In this document: positions 38,278 through 46,178 of the stretch, piece after piece
Position numbering within the stretch: position 1 is the stretch's first letter
Layout of the letters: every line of letters starts with the position of its first letter
Assembly: GCF_003581615.1 (NCBI RefSeq)
Contig: NZ_QXFH01000064.1
Location: 124,001-188,000 of the forward strand
Direction: 5' to 3'
Length of the DNA: 64,000 bases
Origin: Flagellimonas lutimaris
GTDB taxonomy: Bacteria > Bacteroidota > Bacteroidia > Flavobacteriales > Flavobacteriaceae
Notes under the pieces: model-generated
What the model was told of the DNA's origin: nothing
Database searches by the model: none
What the model saw: the letters and a program-made list of their open reading frames with translations, nothing else
Program-made: the position numbers and the translations under genes

Positions 38278-38853
38278 TTAGTTGGAGGCCACCGCTATTT
38301 GGGGTGGGTACTCTTTAAGAATATGTGAAACAAATTCCTTTATGCGCTGTTCTTTCTTTTCGATGTTTTTGGTGTTGTTCAGAGAGCCTACGCCACGTCC
38401 TTGCCATACCAGTTCTTTTTTATTGGCATCGATCACGTCGATGTACAATGAACCTTCGGTGCGGGTACTCACGTTGTTGCCGTAGCCCCAGCCCCAACCG
38501 GGTCCCCAGGCCCATGGGCTATAGAATCCTCCCCAGCCCCAGCCCATGCCGAAGTTGTTGTTATAAACATCCACACGTTCACGCTCTTTGGTGAAAATGC
38601 TGATCAATACATCTGGGTTATCGGATTTTACAAATCCACGTGACCCCATTTCAGCCTCAATGGCCCTTAAAATTCTTTTCTTGTCCAAATCCGAGATTTG
38701 AGCTTTGTCTATGCCCGTTTTGTAAAAGGCATAGCTTTTATAGTTGTTGAAGTCGGCTTTTTGATCGTAATCGGAAATCACCCGTACAGAAGAACAGGAG
38801 GCTAACAGGCCAAAGGCGAAGACGGCCAGAGCAAAACGTTGTAAACTTTTCAT
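38278..38853 (-). CDS. DUF4136 domain-containing lipoprotein
   Basis: 191 residues. Lipobox LLASC (about Cys20) and a DUF4136 domain (YDQKADFNNYKSYAFYKTGI; LDKKRILRAIEAEMGSRGFV; GSLYIDVIDANKKELVWQGR). An internal Gly/Trp-rich stretch (about 104-125, GMGWGWGGFYSPWAWGPGWG) separates the halves, as in other members. Periplasmic or outer-membrane-attached; function unknown. Monocistronic, with its own terminator. Confidence 0.92.
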   Translation of the reverse strand: MKSLQRFALAVFAFGLLASCSSVRVISDYDQKADFNNYKSYAFYKTGIDKAQISDLDKKRILRAIEAEMGSRGFVKSDNPDVLISIFTKERERVDVYNNNFGMGWGWGGFYSPWAWGPGWGWGYGNNVSTRTEGSLYIDVIDANKKELVWQGRGVGSLNNTKNIEKKEQRIKEFVSHILKEYPPQIAVASN

Positions 38854-38912
38854 AGTACTTTTTTTAAATTCTTGAGGTCTAATAAATAAGTCACAAATAT
38901 TATGCCGAATCC

Positions 38913-39134
<222 letters not shown>

Positions 39135-39216
39135 TTAAGATTTTGAAAACAATGTTATTCACCGAAAATGTTGATGGATTTATCCTAACTGTCCAATTTT
39201 GAGCACTTTTTGCAGT

Positions 39217-39224
39217 TATATTTG
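39217..39224 (+). promoter_or_regulatory. Putative -7 box for the HExxH small-protein operon
   Basis: TATATTTG fits TAnnTTTG, 25 bp before the TTG start at 39250. Confidence 0.4.
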
Positions 39225-39249
39225 TTAAGCAACCAATGACAGCAACCAT

Positions 39250-39579
39250 TTGATACTTGTCTTTAAACATTTCTTCTATAAAAATTATGTGGGGCTCTCG
39301 CTATGGCCTTTCATTATTCTTAAGGAAGATTCCCTTAAGACCGATGAGGTGCTGATCAACCACGAGCGTATCCACCTAAAGCAACAGCGAGAACTGCTTA
39401 TATTGCCTTTTTATATGCTCTATATTTCGGAATGGTTGTTCCGTACCGCACTTTATCTGGACAGTTACCGCGCCTATCAGAACATTAGTTTTGAACGTGA
39501 GGCCTATGCCAATGAAAAGGATATGCAGTATCTTGCCAAACGCAAAACCTTTGGTTTTTTACAGTACCTGACCCGTTAA
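39250..39579 (+). CDS. Small HExxH-containing membrane-associated protein
   Basis: 109 residues from a TTG start (no ATG in frame; an in-frame stop lies 22 bp upstream). It carries HERIHLKQQ, an HExxH zinc-protease signature, at about 38-46. A hydrophobic segment (LLILPFYMLYISEWLF) and FEREAYANE, whose glutamate could be a third ligand, follow. It resembles a stripped-down M56-like peptidase core, but no catalytic activity is shown. Ten bases separate it from the deaminase gene. Confidence 0.75.
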   Translation: MILVFKHFFYKNYVGLSLWPFIILKEDSLKTDEVLINHERIHLKQQRELLILPFYMLYISEWLFRTALYLDSYRAYQNISFEREAYANEKDMQYLAKRKTFGFLQYLTR

Positions 39580-39588
39580 TTTTTTGGA

Positions 39589-40494
39589 TTGAACATACCC
39601 GATCAGCATATAGATATGCCCCTTCTCCGAGAAAAGGGTATTCACCTCTACCTGAAAAGGGAAGACACCATTCACCCATTTATTTCGGGAAACAAGTACC
39701 GAAAGCTTAAATACAATCTGCTCGAAGCTAAAAAACAAGGCAAAGAAACTTTGCTCACCTTTGGTGGGGCCTTTTCCAATCATATTGCGGCTGCGGCCTA
39801 TGCGGGTCATGAACAAGGTATAAAAACCATTGGTGTGATTCGGGGTGAAGAGCTGGCGGACAAATGGCAAAGCAATCCAACCCTGAAACTTGCCCATAAA
39901 CACGGTATGCAGTTCCATTTTGTGACCCGAAGTGCGTATCGACTCAAAAATGACACTTCGTTTATTGAGGATTTGAAGGAAAAGTTCGGAGATTTTTATC
40001 TATTGCCCGAAGGTGGAACCAACGATTTGGCGGTAAAAGGCTGTACGGAAATATTGACCGATGCGGATGCACCGTTTGATTACATCTGCAGCGCAGTGGG
40101 AACGGGCGGAACCTTGGCCGGACTCATCAATGCTGCCCAGCCTCATCAGACCGTTTTGGGTTTCCCAGCATTGAAGGGCGATTTTTTAAGCGAGGAGATT
40201 TGTACCTTTGTCCATAACGACCGTTGGCGGCTCATAACCGATTATCATTTTGGAGGTTACGCCAAAGTGGACCAACAGCTCGTATCTTTTATCAACCTCT
40301 TTAAGCAAAAAACAGGTGTCCCTTTGGATCCCATATACACGGGTAAGATGCTTTTTGGTATTTTTGACCTGATAAAACAAGATGTTTTTGAACCAGGAAC
40401 CCAAATCTTGGCGATACATACAGGAGGATTGCAAGGCATAAAAGGCATGAACCTTGTACTGAAAAAGAAGAATTTACCGTTATTGGACGTATGA
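39589..40494 (+). CDS. PLP-dependent ACC deaminase/D-cysteine desulfhydrase family protein
   Basis: 301 residues, fold-type II PLP enzyme. The PLP lysine lies in FISGNKYRKLKYNL near residue 27-40, phosphate-binding glycines are in SAVGTGGTLAGLI, and FGGAFSNHIAAAAYAG is the substrate loop typical of the ACC deaminase/D-cysteine desulfhydrase group. It likely deaminates D-cysteine or a related amino acid. Start is TTG at 39589. Its stop overlaps the next start by 4 bp (ATGA), giving an operon with the glucosaminidase. Confidence 0.9.
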   Translation: MNIPDQHIDMPLLREKGIHLYLKREDTIHPFISGNKYRKLKYNLLEAKKQGKETLLTFGGAFSNHIAAAAYAGHEQGIKTIGVIRGEELADKWQSNPTLKLAHKHGMQFHFVTRSAYRLKNDTSFIEDLKEKFGDFYLLPEGGTNDLAVKGCTEILTDADAPFDYICSAVGTGGTLAGLINAAQPHQTVLGFPALKGDFLSEEICTFVHNDRWRLITDYHFGGYAKVDQQLVSFINLFKQKTGVPLDPIYTGKMLFGIFDLIKQDVFEPGTQILAIHTGGLQGIKGMNLVLKKKNLPLLDV

Positions 40495-41327
40495 TCAGGC
40501 GAATAGGATATGTATTGATAGCGGCACTTTTGCTCTCTAGCTGTGGTGCCAAAAAAAGAAGGACGACCCATCGGAAGGGTGCTCCCGTAGTTCGTAATTC
40601 GGAAAACACCGACCGCAAGGGCGACACCAAAACGGATAGCGGTCTTTATTCTATGCCGGAAGACACCGGACGTTTTGAGCGCTTCCCCATTTCGGATACC
40701 CGGGATTATATCGAGACCTTTGCCGAGATTGCCCAGTACGAAATGCGCGCCTATGGCATTCCCGCCAGTATTACTTTGGCGCAAGGTATTTTGGAAAGTG
40801 GCTCCGGTCGCGGGGAATTAACGCTCAAGACCAACAACCATTTCGGTATCAAATGCCATACGGGATGGCAGGGTGAGTTCGATTTTCATGATGATGACGC
40901 CAAGGGCGAATGTTTCCGTAAGTACAACCACCCGATGTATTCGTTCCGGGACCACAGTCTTTTCCTGTCCACTCGCTCACGCTATGCGTTTTTGTTCAAC
41001 TACAAGCGGGACGATTATAAAAAATGGGCGCATGGACTTCGGCAGGCCGGCTATGCCACCGATCGTAAGTATCCGCAAAAGTTGATCGCGCTTATTGAGC
41101 GGTACGATTTGCATAAGTACGATGAAGCAGTGGTCGAAACTGGCCTCTCCACCGTGCGCGAACCCAAACAATACGAGGTGTTTACCCATGAGGTGCGAAA
41201 AGGGGATACGCTGTACGGCATTTCCAAGCGCTACGATATTTCGGTGGGCGAGCTTCGCCGTCTCAACAATCTCAACGATAACATTATTTCCATCGGGCAG
41301 GTGCTCAATATCCGAAGGGCGCAGTAG
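40491..41327 (+). CDS. Glucosaminidase domain protein with C-terminal LysM
   Basis: 278 residues. Lipoprotein-like N-terminus (LLLSSC, about Cys18), a basic linker, a FlgJ-type GH73 glucosaminidase domain (about 75-205: IPASITLAQGILESGSGRGE; NNHFGIKCHTGWQGEF) and one LysM domain at the C-terminus (VRKGDTLYGISKRYDISVGE). It cleaves GlcNAc-MurNAc bonds in peptidoglycan. Coupled to the preceding PLP enzyme. Confidence 0.94.
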   Translation: MIRRIGYVLIAALLLSSCGAKKRRTTHRKGAPVVRNSENTDRKGDTKTDSGLYSMPEDTGRFERFPISDTRDYIETFAEIAQYEMRAYGIPASITLAQGILESGSGRGELTLKTNNHFGIKCHTGWQGEFDFHDDDAKGECFRKYNHPMYSFRDHSLFLSTRSRYAFLFNYKRDDYKKWAHGLRQAGYATDRKYPQKLIALIERYDLHKYDEAVVETGLSTVREPKQYEVFTHEVRKGDTLYGISKRYDISVGELRRLNNLNDNIISIGQVLNIRRAQ

Positions 41328-41334
41328 TTTTTAA

Positions 41335-41385
41335 TGTCATTCTGAGCAGAGCGAAGAATCTCTTTTTTATAGGTTGGATTTTTGG
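41335..41385 (+). repeat. REP-like hairpin element A1
   Basis: TGTCATTCTGAGCAGAGCGA followed by AGAATCTC; stem ATTCT (41339-41343)/AGAAT (41355-41359). The copy extends to the GGTTGGATTTTT tail shared with A2. Confidence 0.75.
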
Positions 41386-41429
41386 TTTATAATCAATTGT
41401 ACTTAACACTTCAAGCTTTGAAGCTTACT

Positions 41430-41480
41430 TGTCATGCTGAGCGGAGCGAAGCATCTCTATTTTATGGGTTGGATTTTTAG
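41430..41480 (+). repeat. REP-like hairpin element A2
   Basis: About 50-bp near-repeat of A1, 95 bp downstream. Stem is ATGCT (41434-41438)/AGCAT (41450-41454): both arms differ from A1 in a way that keeps pairing. Ends in the same GGTTGGATTTTT tail. Confidence 0.75.
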
Positions 41481-41568
41481 ATGGTTGGAATTCTCGATTG
41501 TTAGATTCTAGGTAATTCAAATTTTAAGGTTACCGAAGCGCGATACGGAACCCACAGAGCGCAGAATG

Positions 41569-41593
41569 GATTCCTGCTTTCGCAGGAATGACA
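41569..41593 (-). repeat. REP-like hairpin element B (inverted)
   Basis: Stem ATTCCTGC (41570-41577)/GCAGGAAT (41582-41589), loop TTTC. On the minus strand it starts TGTCATTCCTGC, so it shares the TGTCAT head of A1/A2. Confidence 0.7.
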
Positions 41594-41656
41594 GATAAGC
41601 ATTCACTGAAAACCATTTCCCAAAACGAATGATCCTCATTACCTTTGCGGGGAGTA

Positions 41657-41684
41657 CGTCAACCTGAACTTGTTTCAGGTTCTC
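41657..41684 (+). repeat. REP-like hairpin element C
   Basis: GTC, then stem AACCTGAA (41661-41668)/TTCAGGTT (41674-41681), then CTC; same GTC...CTC frame as A1/A2. Confidence 0.65.
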
Positions 41685-41708
41685 AAAAGGTTTAAGACCG
41701 ATTAGGAT

Positions 41709-41733
41709 GAGATGCTGAACTAAATTCAGCATA
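41709..41733 (-). repeat. REP-like hairpin element D (inverted)
   Basis: Stem ATGCTGAA (41712-41719)/TTCAGCAT (41725-41732). On the minus strand it ends in CATCTC, as A2 does. The whole 428-bp gap 41328-41755 consists of these elements plus spacer; no gene is seen. Confidence 0.65.
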
Positions 41734-41755
41734 ATGGCATGAATAAAAACATACT

Positions 41756-43033
41756 ATGATCTATCAACGAAGCAGCGCCTTGTTCGCAGAGGCCAAAAAA
41801 TATATCCCCGGAGGCGTAAATTCCCCTGTACGAGCATTTAAAGCGGTAGGGGGCGACCCTATTTTTATCAAGGAGGCCAAAGGTTCCTACCTGTACGATG
41901 AAGACGGTAACCAATTGATTGACTTTATTGCTTCGTGGGGGCCGCTTATTTTGGGGCATGCGTACCAACCGGTGATTGATGCCGTAATCGAGAAGGCCAA
42001 AAAAGGAACTTCCTTTGGAACGCCCACCGAAATTGAGACCGAAATCGCCAAACTGGCGGTGTCCATGGTGCCGAACATTGATAAAATCCGTTTTGTGAAC
42101 AGCGGTACCGAAGCCTGTATGAGTGCAGTGCGCCTCGCGCGCGGGTACACGGGCAAGGAGAAGATCATTAAATTTGCGGGTTGTTATCACGGCCACTCCG
42201 ACTCTTTTTTGATACAAGCGGGGAGTGGAGCCGTTACTTTTGGCAGCCCCAACAGCCCTGGGGTAACGCAGGGCACGGCCAAGGATACGCTATTGGCCGA
42301 TTACAACGATTTGGAGGGCGTAAAAGCCTTGGTGGAAGCCAACAAAGGCAAAATTGCGGCCATTATTTTGGAACCCGTAGCAGGGAACATGGGCTGTATT
42401 ATCCCTAAGGAAGAATTTATACAAGGATTGCGCGAACTTTGCACCCAAGAGGGTATTTTGTTGTTGTTTGACGAGGTAATGACAGGCTTTCGCCTGGGCA
42501 AAGGAGGCGCTCAGGAAGCCTTGGGCATTGATGCCGATATTGTGATGTTCGGAAAAGTAATTGGTGGCGGACTGCCCGTAGGTGCGTTTGCGGCCAGATC
42601 CGAAATTATGGCGCATTTGGCACCCGAAGGACCCGTGTACCAAGCAGGTACCTTGAGCGGAAACCCTTTGGCCATGAGTGCCGGACTGGCCATGCTGACG
42701 GCCTTAAACAACCAACCTGAAATTTTTACCAGCTTGGCGGAAAAAACGGAGTATCTCCACAAGGGCATTGCCATGGTACTGACCAAAAAGGGAGTGACCC
42801 ACCAGATTAACCGTTATGGCAGTATGATCTCCGTGCACTTTACGGACGAGCCCGTGGTGGATTTTGCCAGCTCGGCGAAAGGCAATAACGATACCTTTAA
42901 GAAATACTTCCATGGGATGTTGGAAAACGGGGTGTATTTACCGCCTTCTGCTTTTGAAAGCTACTTTTTAAACGATGCCCTCAGCTATGCCGATTTGGAT
43001 AGGACGATTGAGGCGGTAGCGAAGGTGTTTTAA
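41756..43033 (+). CDS. hemL: Glutamate-1-semialdehyde 2,1-aminomutase
   Basis: 425 residues, class III PLP aminotransferase fold, converting glutamate-1-semialdehyde to 5-aminolevulinate in the C5 haem pathway. [20 protein letters not shown] at the N-terminus is the family hallmark; the PLP lysine lies in [16 protein letters not shown] near residue 264, and FDEVMTGFR precedes it. Full length. No other haem genes are adjacent; it is bordered on both sides by REP-like hairpins. Confidence 0.96.
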   Translation: MIYQRSSALFAEAKKYIPGGVNSPVRAFKAVGGDPIFIKEAKGSYLYDEDGNQLIDFIASWGPLILGHAYQPVIDAVIEKAKKGTSFGTPTEIETEIAKLAVSMVPNIDKIRFVNSGTEACMSAVRLARGYTGKEKIIKFAGCYHGHSDSFLIQAGSGAVTFGSPNSPGVTQGTAKDTLLADYNDLEGVKALVEANKGKIAAIILEPVAGNMGCIIPKEEFIQGLRELCTQEGILLLFDEVMTGFRLGKGGAQEALGIDADIVMFGKVIGGGLPVGAFAARSEIMAHLAPEGPVYQAGTLSGNPLAMSAGLAMLTALNNQPEIFTSLAEKTEYLHKGIAMVLTKKGVTHQINRYGSMISVHFTDEPVVDFASSAKGNNDTFKKYFHGMLENGVYLPPSAFESYFLNDALSYADLDRTIEAVAKVF

Positions 43034-43035
43034 TC

Positions 43036-43070
43036 TGTCATTTCGAAGAAGCTAAGCGACTGAGAAATCT
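43036..43070 (+). repeat. REP-like hairpin element E
   Basis: TGTCATTTCGAAGAAG head, stem ATTTC (43040-43044)/GAAAT (43064-43068), then CT. Same head as A1/A2 with another compensated stem. A second short hairpin, ATTCTT/AAGAAT (43071-43087), follows. It lies 28 bp before the GIY-YIG start. Confidence 0.7.
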
Positions 43071-43097
43071 ATTCTTCGAAAAAGAATATCTTTAAAA

Positions 43098-43337
43098 ATG
43101 CTTTCACCCTATTACGTTTATATTGTCACAAATGAAAAGAAGACGGTGCTTTATATTGGCGTGATCAACAACATCCAAAACAGGCTTTCCCAACATTGTT
43201 TCGATAGTCAAAATGCTAAAAAGTCCTTTGCAGGGAAGTATAACGGTTATAATCTATTGTATTATGAGCAATTTGATGTTGTGGAATTAGCCATTGCAAG
43301 AGAAAAGGAGTTGAAAAAAGGGCGTGTCAGAAATTGA
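43098..43337 (+). CDS. GIY-YIG nuclease family protein, C-terminally clipped
   Basis: 79 residues. GIY-YIG core YYVYIVTNEKKTVLYIGVIN, then the conserved NRLSQH and the Glu in YYEQFDVVELAIAREKELKK. Family members of this small type usually continue ~15 residues past KELKK with a W-R-rich tail. Here the frame changes after KKG and stops at once, at the point where a protease-like frame begins on the other strand. So the gene is probably truncated by a rearrangement near 43320. Activity of the stub is uncertain. Confidence 0.75.
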   Translation: MLSPYYVYIVTNEKKTVLYIGVINNIQNRLSQHCFDSQNAKKSFAGKYNGYNLLYYEQFDVVELAIAREKELKKGRVRN

Positions 43338-43622
43338 AATAATTGCAAAATCCCACGATTGTTCAGGCATCCCTTCTATAAGTCTTTTTCTAAAATCATC
43401 ATAGGTTAATTCTATTTTCAAATTTGTTGTATATCCATCTTGTAATACTGTTTCTAGCTTGATTTTATCTGCTCCTATATTTGCATAAACATGATTGTTT
43501 GTAATAAGATGCTTTCTACAAATAAATCCTGTTCCTGAACTAATTGATTTTCCTACTTTCAGGTGTTTTATTTTTACTATTGATGAGTGAACATCTTTCC
43601 AAACCTCAGTTACATCTATCAT
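43287..43622 (-). pseudogene. 5' fragment of a trypsin-like serine protease gene
   Basis: 111 codons. The N-terminal half of an S1-type protease: SSGTGFICRKHLITNNHVYA carries the catalytic-His region (NNHV), and SWDFAIISI the Asp. The serine half is missing: after SISDTP the frame runs into antisense of the GIY-YIG gene (FFQLLFSCNG) and stops. It cannot be an active protease. It shares its breakpoint with the clipped GIY-YIG gene. Confidence 0.65.
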
Positions 43623-44012
43623 TTTAATATTCGATGGCTTTTATTTAAAATGTAAGCGCTATTAAGGTTAGCTCAATCATCTAAGGATAAAGCATAAGTC
43701 TTATCCTCCCAAATTAGGATATATAGTCCGATTTTCTACACTTCTTTATAAAACATAAATACTTTCTGTAAGGCATGGGGGAGGGGCTACCAAGCAAATT
43801 ACCAATTACCAAACAAATTTGGTTGCGGAAAAACCTTAAAAAAACTAGGGGTTTTCCTTAAACACGAACTGGGAACTGGGAACTGGGAACTGGGAACTGG
43901 GAACTGGGAACTGGGAACTGGGAACTGGGAAGTGGGAAGTACGTGGTCAATGGATGATTAGGGGTGAAGGGTAGAGGTGAAGGGTGAAAGGTAAATGTGA
44001 AAGGATAGGGAG
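43623..44012. other. 390-bp repetitive non-coding gap
   Basis: No gene. It contains the heptanucleotide array (annotated separately) and, at 43962-44004, several loose copies of GGTGAAGGG/GGTGAAAGG next to the ArsC-like gene. Confidence 0.6.
43867..43929. repeat. Tandem array (AACTGGG)x9
   Basis: Nine perfect head-to-tail copies of the heptamer AACTGGG, then AAGTGGG and a partial AAGT. No coding frame or hairpin depends on it. Copy number of such an array could vary by slippage. Confidence 0.95.
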
Positions 44013-44438
44013 TTAGTGTTGGTCTTCTTCTTCCAGAAATGACATTACCTCCGAAGGGGTGTCAATTTGCATGGCCTTGTCCCCATGTACCAAGATCGGT
44101 TGGGTGACTACCTTGGGGTTGTTTTCCAGTACCTTGAGCCAATCTTCGTCGCTTTGGAGGTTGTGGGTTTTTCCGTATTCGTTTATAAAATCGGGGTGCT
44201 CGGTGTTGATCAATGCCTTAATAGGCTTGCCCAAACGTTTGGCGAGTTCGGTCCATTGGGTGCCGGTTACCTTGGTTTTGGACAGATCTACATCCAATAC
44301 TTTTTTATCGGAAGATTGTAAATAGGCCAAGGTCTGCATGCCTTTATTGGTCTCGGCGTTGTAGTATAGGTTTATTTCTCGGTTGTTTGTAGCTATTACT
44401 CCCATGTCATCCTTCATTTTAACTTGTAATGGGTTCAC
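44013..44438 (-). CDS. ArsC/Spx-like thioredoxin-fold protein without catalytic cysteine
   Basis: 141 residues resembling the arsenate-reductase (ArsC) family: INLYYNAETNKGMQTLAYLQ, LSKTKVTGTQWTELAKRLG, and NPKVVTQPILVHGDKAMQI, the equivalent of the conserved cis-proline region. The usual N-terminal Cys (CxxC or CxxS) is absent and there is no cysteine at all, so it is not a reductase of the classical kind. Starts at codons 1, 8 or 12 are all possible. Confidence 0.8.
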   Translation of the reverse strand: MNPLQVKMKDDMGVIATNNREINLYYNAETNKGMQTLAYLQSSDKKVLDVDLSKTKVTGTQWTELAKRLGKPIKALINTEHPDFINEYGKTHNLQSDEDWLKVLENNPKVVTQPILVHGDKAMQIDTPSEVMSFLEEEDQH

Positions 44439-44649
44439 AACTTAAGCTTTTTGGGTATTGGGGTTTAACGCTATCCAATTTTTTTGTATCGTAAAAGCCG
44501 ATAAAAAAGCGGAACATCTGCCACGCTTTTCAACTAAACTAACTCAATTAAAGGCTAGGAGATAAAAAAGATTGCCTTGACAATTTCCCGTTATGCATCT
44601 GACCACTAAATTATGTAATTTAAAACAATTCTAAATAATATTTTTTGGC
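44439..44649. other. Intergenic region before small RNA candidate A
   Basis: Upstream region of the ArsC-like gene on the minus strand. I see no gene or repeat. Confidence 0.4.
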
Positions 44650-44657
44650 TATATTTG
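44650..44657 (+). promoter_or_regulatory. -7 box upstream of small RNA candidate A
   Basis: TATATTTG matches TAnnTTTG; no clear -33 TTG. No gene lies downstream on this strand. Confidence 0.45.
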
Positions 44658-44662
44658 TGTCG

Positions 44663-44757
44663 GCACGCTACAATGCTAATTGCCATAAGTACAAAGTGTT
44701 TAAACAAAGTAGATTTTTATTCGGAGAGAGCCGTCCCTTTGGGACGGTTTCTTTTTT
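44663..44757 (+). ncRNA. Candidate small RNA A
   Basis: About 95 nt between a -7 box (44650-44657) and a strong terminator (44731-44747 plus T-tract). No open frame, and no plus-strand gene follows. Family not recognised. The hairpin could instead serve only the minus-strand gene whose stop abuts it, but its T-tract points to plus-strand termination. Confidence 0.35.
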
Positions 44758-44758
44758 T
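44731..44758 (+). terminator. Rho-independent terminator
   Basis: CCGTCCC TTT GGGACGG followed by TTTCTTTTTTT on the plus strand. Confidence 0.8.
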
Positions 44759-45488
44759 AGGCTTTAAGTAGGTCTGCCAGATACAAATACAACATCCCCG
44801 ATAGTATGGCGAGGCCAAAACTTAAGAGTGTGCCAATAAGGACATATTCGGTCAGCTTTCGGTTTTTGCCCTTGTTGAGGTCCCCAAACCGGAATACGGA
44901 TTTTGCCGCAATCAAAAGTCCAATGGCAGCCCATTGTTGTATTAAAATAAACCCGAATACAAACAAGCGTTCCAACATGCCAATGTAAGTGCCGGCATTT
45001 TTAAGGGAACCGCCCTCGCCGGGTTCGTCGCTCTTGGCGACTTCATCAATATAAGGGGCCAACAACATCCGCATAATGATGCCGCACACGTAGGTAACGA
45101 ATGCCAAAAATGTAATCAGCAGTAAGGTGCTTTCAGAAAAAACCGCTGAGAAATCCAACGCAAACGGGGATATCCAATACAAAACACCAAATAGTACCAG
45201 CAGGTGAAGCACTTGGTCCACTACAAAGAGCCACCGATAGTTTTTGGGATTTGTAAGGGTCAGTTTGCCCAAATCGATACCGTAATGCGTCACCACAATA
45301 ACCGCAATGGCACCCAGATGCTGAAACTGCAATAGGAGCAAAAGCGCCAGTGCATGCACTCCAATATGAAAGTAGAGGTATTTGGACCGGCCTTTCTTTT
45401 GTAGTTTATCGGCTACCCAATGTGCCGGTTGAAGCACAAAGTCTCCTACAAAGTGGGCGAGTATCAGTTTTAGGGCCAAGAGCATCAT
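44757..45488 (-). CDS. DUF3307 domain-containing membrane protein
   Basis: 243 residues with about six transmembrane segments. Starts LLALKLILAHFVGDFVLQPA, the DUF3307 signature, with HWVADKLQKKG and HIGVHALALLLLL. Function unknown. It overlaps satD by 4 bp and follows it in the same operon; the DUF3307-SatD pairing recurs in many bacteria. It could be the membrane effector of the SatD regulator. Confidence 0.88.
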   Translation of the reverse strand: MMLLALKLILAHFVGDFVLQPAHWVADKLQKKGRSKYLYFHIGVHALALLLLLQFQHLGAIAVIVVTHYGIDLGKLTLTNPKNYRWLFVVDQVLHLLVLFGVLYWISPFALDFSAVFSESTLLLITFLAFVTYVCGIIMRMLLAPYIDEVAKSDEPGEGGSLKNAGTYIGMLERLFVFGFILIQQWAAIGLLIAAKSVFRFGDLNKGKNRKLTEYVLIGTLLSFGLAILSGMLYLYLADLLKA

Positions 45489-46084
45489 AATTGGGCGAGT
45501 TGTGTTCTGTAAAATTGGATCATTTTTTGGACTTCGTCAAATCCTGCCCTGATCAATGCCTCGCTAATCGTACTTTGTGACTTGCCCAACAGGCTTGCCA
45601 GTTCCTTTTGGTTGGCTTCGGGATGCTCCATGGTGGTTTTTACCACCGTAGCGGTGGCCGGCAACCAATTGTCCATGCTCAAAGCAGCCAATTGTAGCAT
45701 GGTGTTCAGGGTTTCATCAAAAAGGGAAGAGCTTGACTTTAGGGCCAAGGTCTGTTTTTTTAGTTGGTCAAAACATTCCCCTGAATGTACAAAAGCTTCG
45801 CCATTGGATTCCGTAATTTTTGCCGCGGTATGGTTTTTTTTCCCCAGGCCTATGGCAATCCGTACATCCAATTGTCGTATTTGTTTGATGCTGGCCTTGA
45901 TGAAGATAGCGGCTTCCAGGGCTTGCTCGGGAGCAGTTTGCAACTGAAAGCTATCGCCCCGATAGATCTCCCAGTCGGAAGGTTCGGAGCCATAATGGTC
46001 CAATGCCTGTTTTAGAACGGGCAACCATATATCGGCTTTATGATCTTTGGAGTTTTTGATGTCTCCGGTAAGTACGGCAATCAT
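45485..46084 (-). CDS. SatD family protein with C-terminal HTH
   Basis: 199 residues. The N-terminal ~110 residues match SatD: AVLTGDIKNSKDHK, WEIYRGDSFQLQT, LDVRIAIGLGKK. The order of D-I, G-D and R-x-x-x-G blocks recalls the palm fold of class III nucleotide cyclases; that is my inference. The C-terminal part has a clear helix-turn-helix (NQKELASLLGKSQSTISEAL). Three regularly spaced palindromes lie directly upstream of its start, so autoregulation is likely. First gene of the operon with DUF3307. Confidence 0.88.
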   Translation of the reverse strand: MIAVLTGDIKNSKDHKADIWLPVLKQALDHYGSEPSDWEIYRGDSFQLQTAPEQALEAAIFIKASIKQIRQLDVRIAIGLGKKNHTAAKITESNGEAFVHSGECFDQLKKQTLALKSSSSLFDETLNTMLQLAALSMDNWLPATATVVKTTMEHPEANQKELASLLGKSQSTISEALIRAGFDEVQKMIQFYRTQLAQL

Positions 46085-46094
46085 TATATATTTT

Positions 46095-46168
46095 ATCGTT
46101 TAATTAAGCGATTAATACAAATATCGTTAAAAAAGACGATAAACCAAAATATCGTTTAAAAAAGCGAT
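46095..46168 (-). promoter_or_regulatory. Triple operator array upstream of satD
   Basis: Three 18-bp imperfect palindromes: ATCGTTTAATTAAGCGAT (46095-46112), ATCGTTAAAAAAGACGAT (46123-46140), ATCGTTTAAAAAAGCGAT (46151-46168). Start-to-start distance is exactly 28 bp both times. The nearest is 10 bp from the satD start codon. Probable binding sites for the SatD HTH or another regulator. Confidence 0.8.
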
Positions 46169-46178
46169 AAAAAAAGAA

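Noticed and set aside
41517..41732. 71-codon minus-strand frame
   Set aside because: It consists entirely of REP-like hairpin elements B, C and D.
43867..43936. CRISPR array
   Set aside because: The unit is a 7-bp head-to-tail heptamer without spacers, and no cas genes are present.
43964..44004. GGTGAAGGG repeats as a regulatory array
   Set aside because: Copies are irregular in sequence and spacing; more like low-complexity sequence than operator sites.
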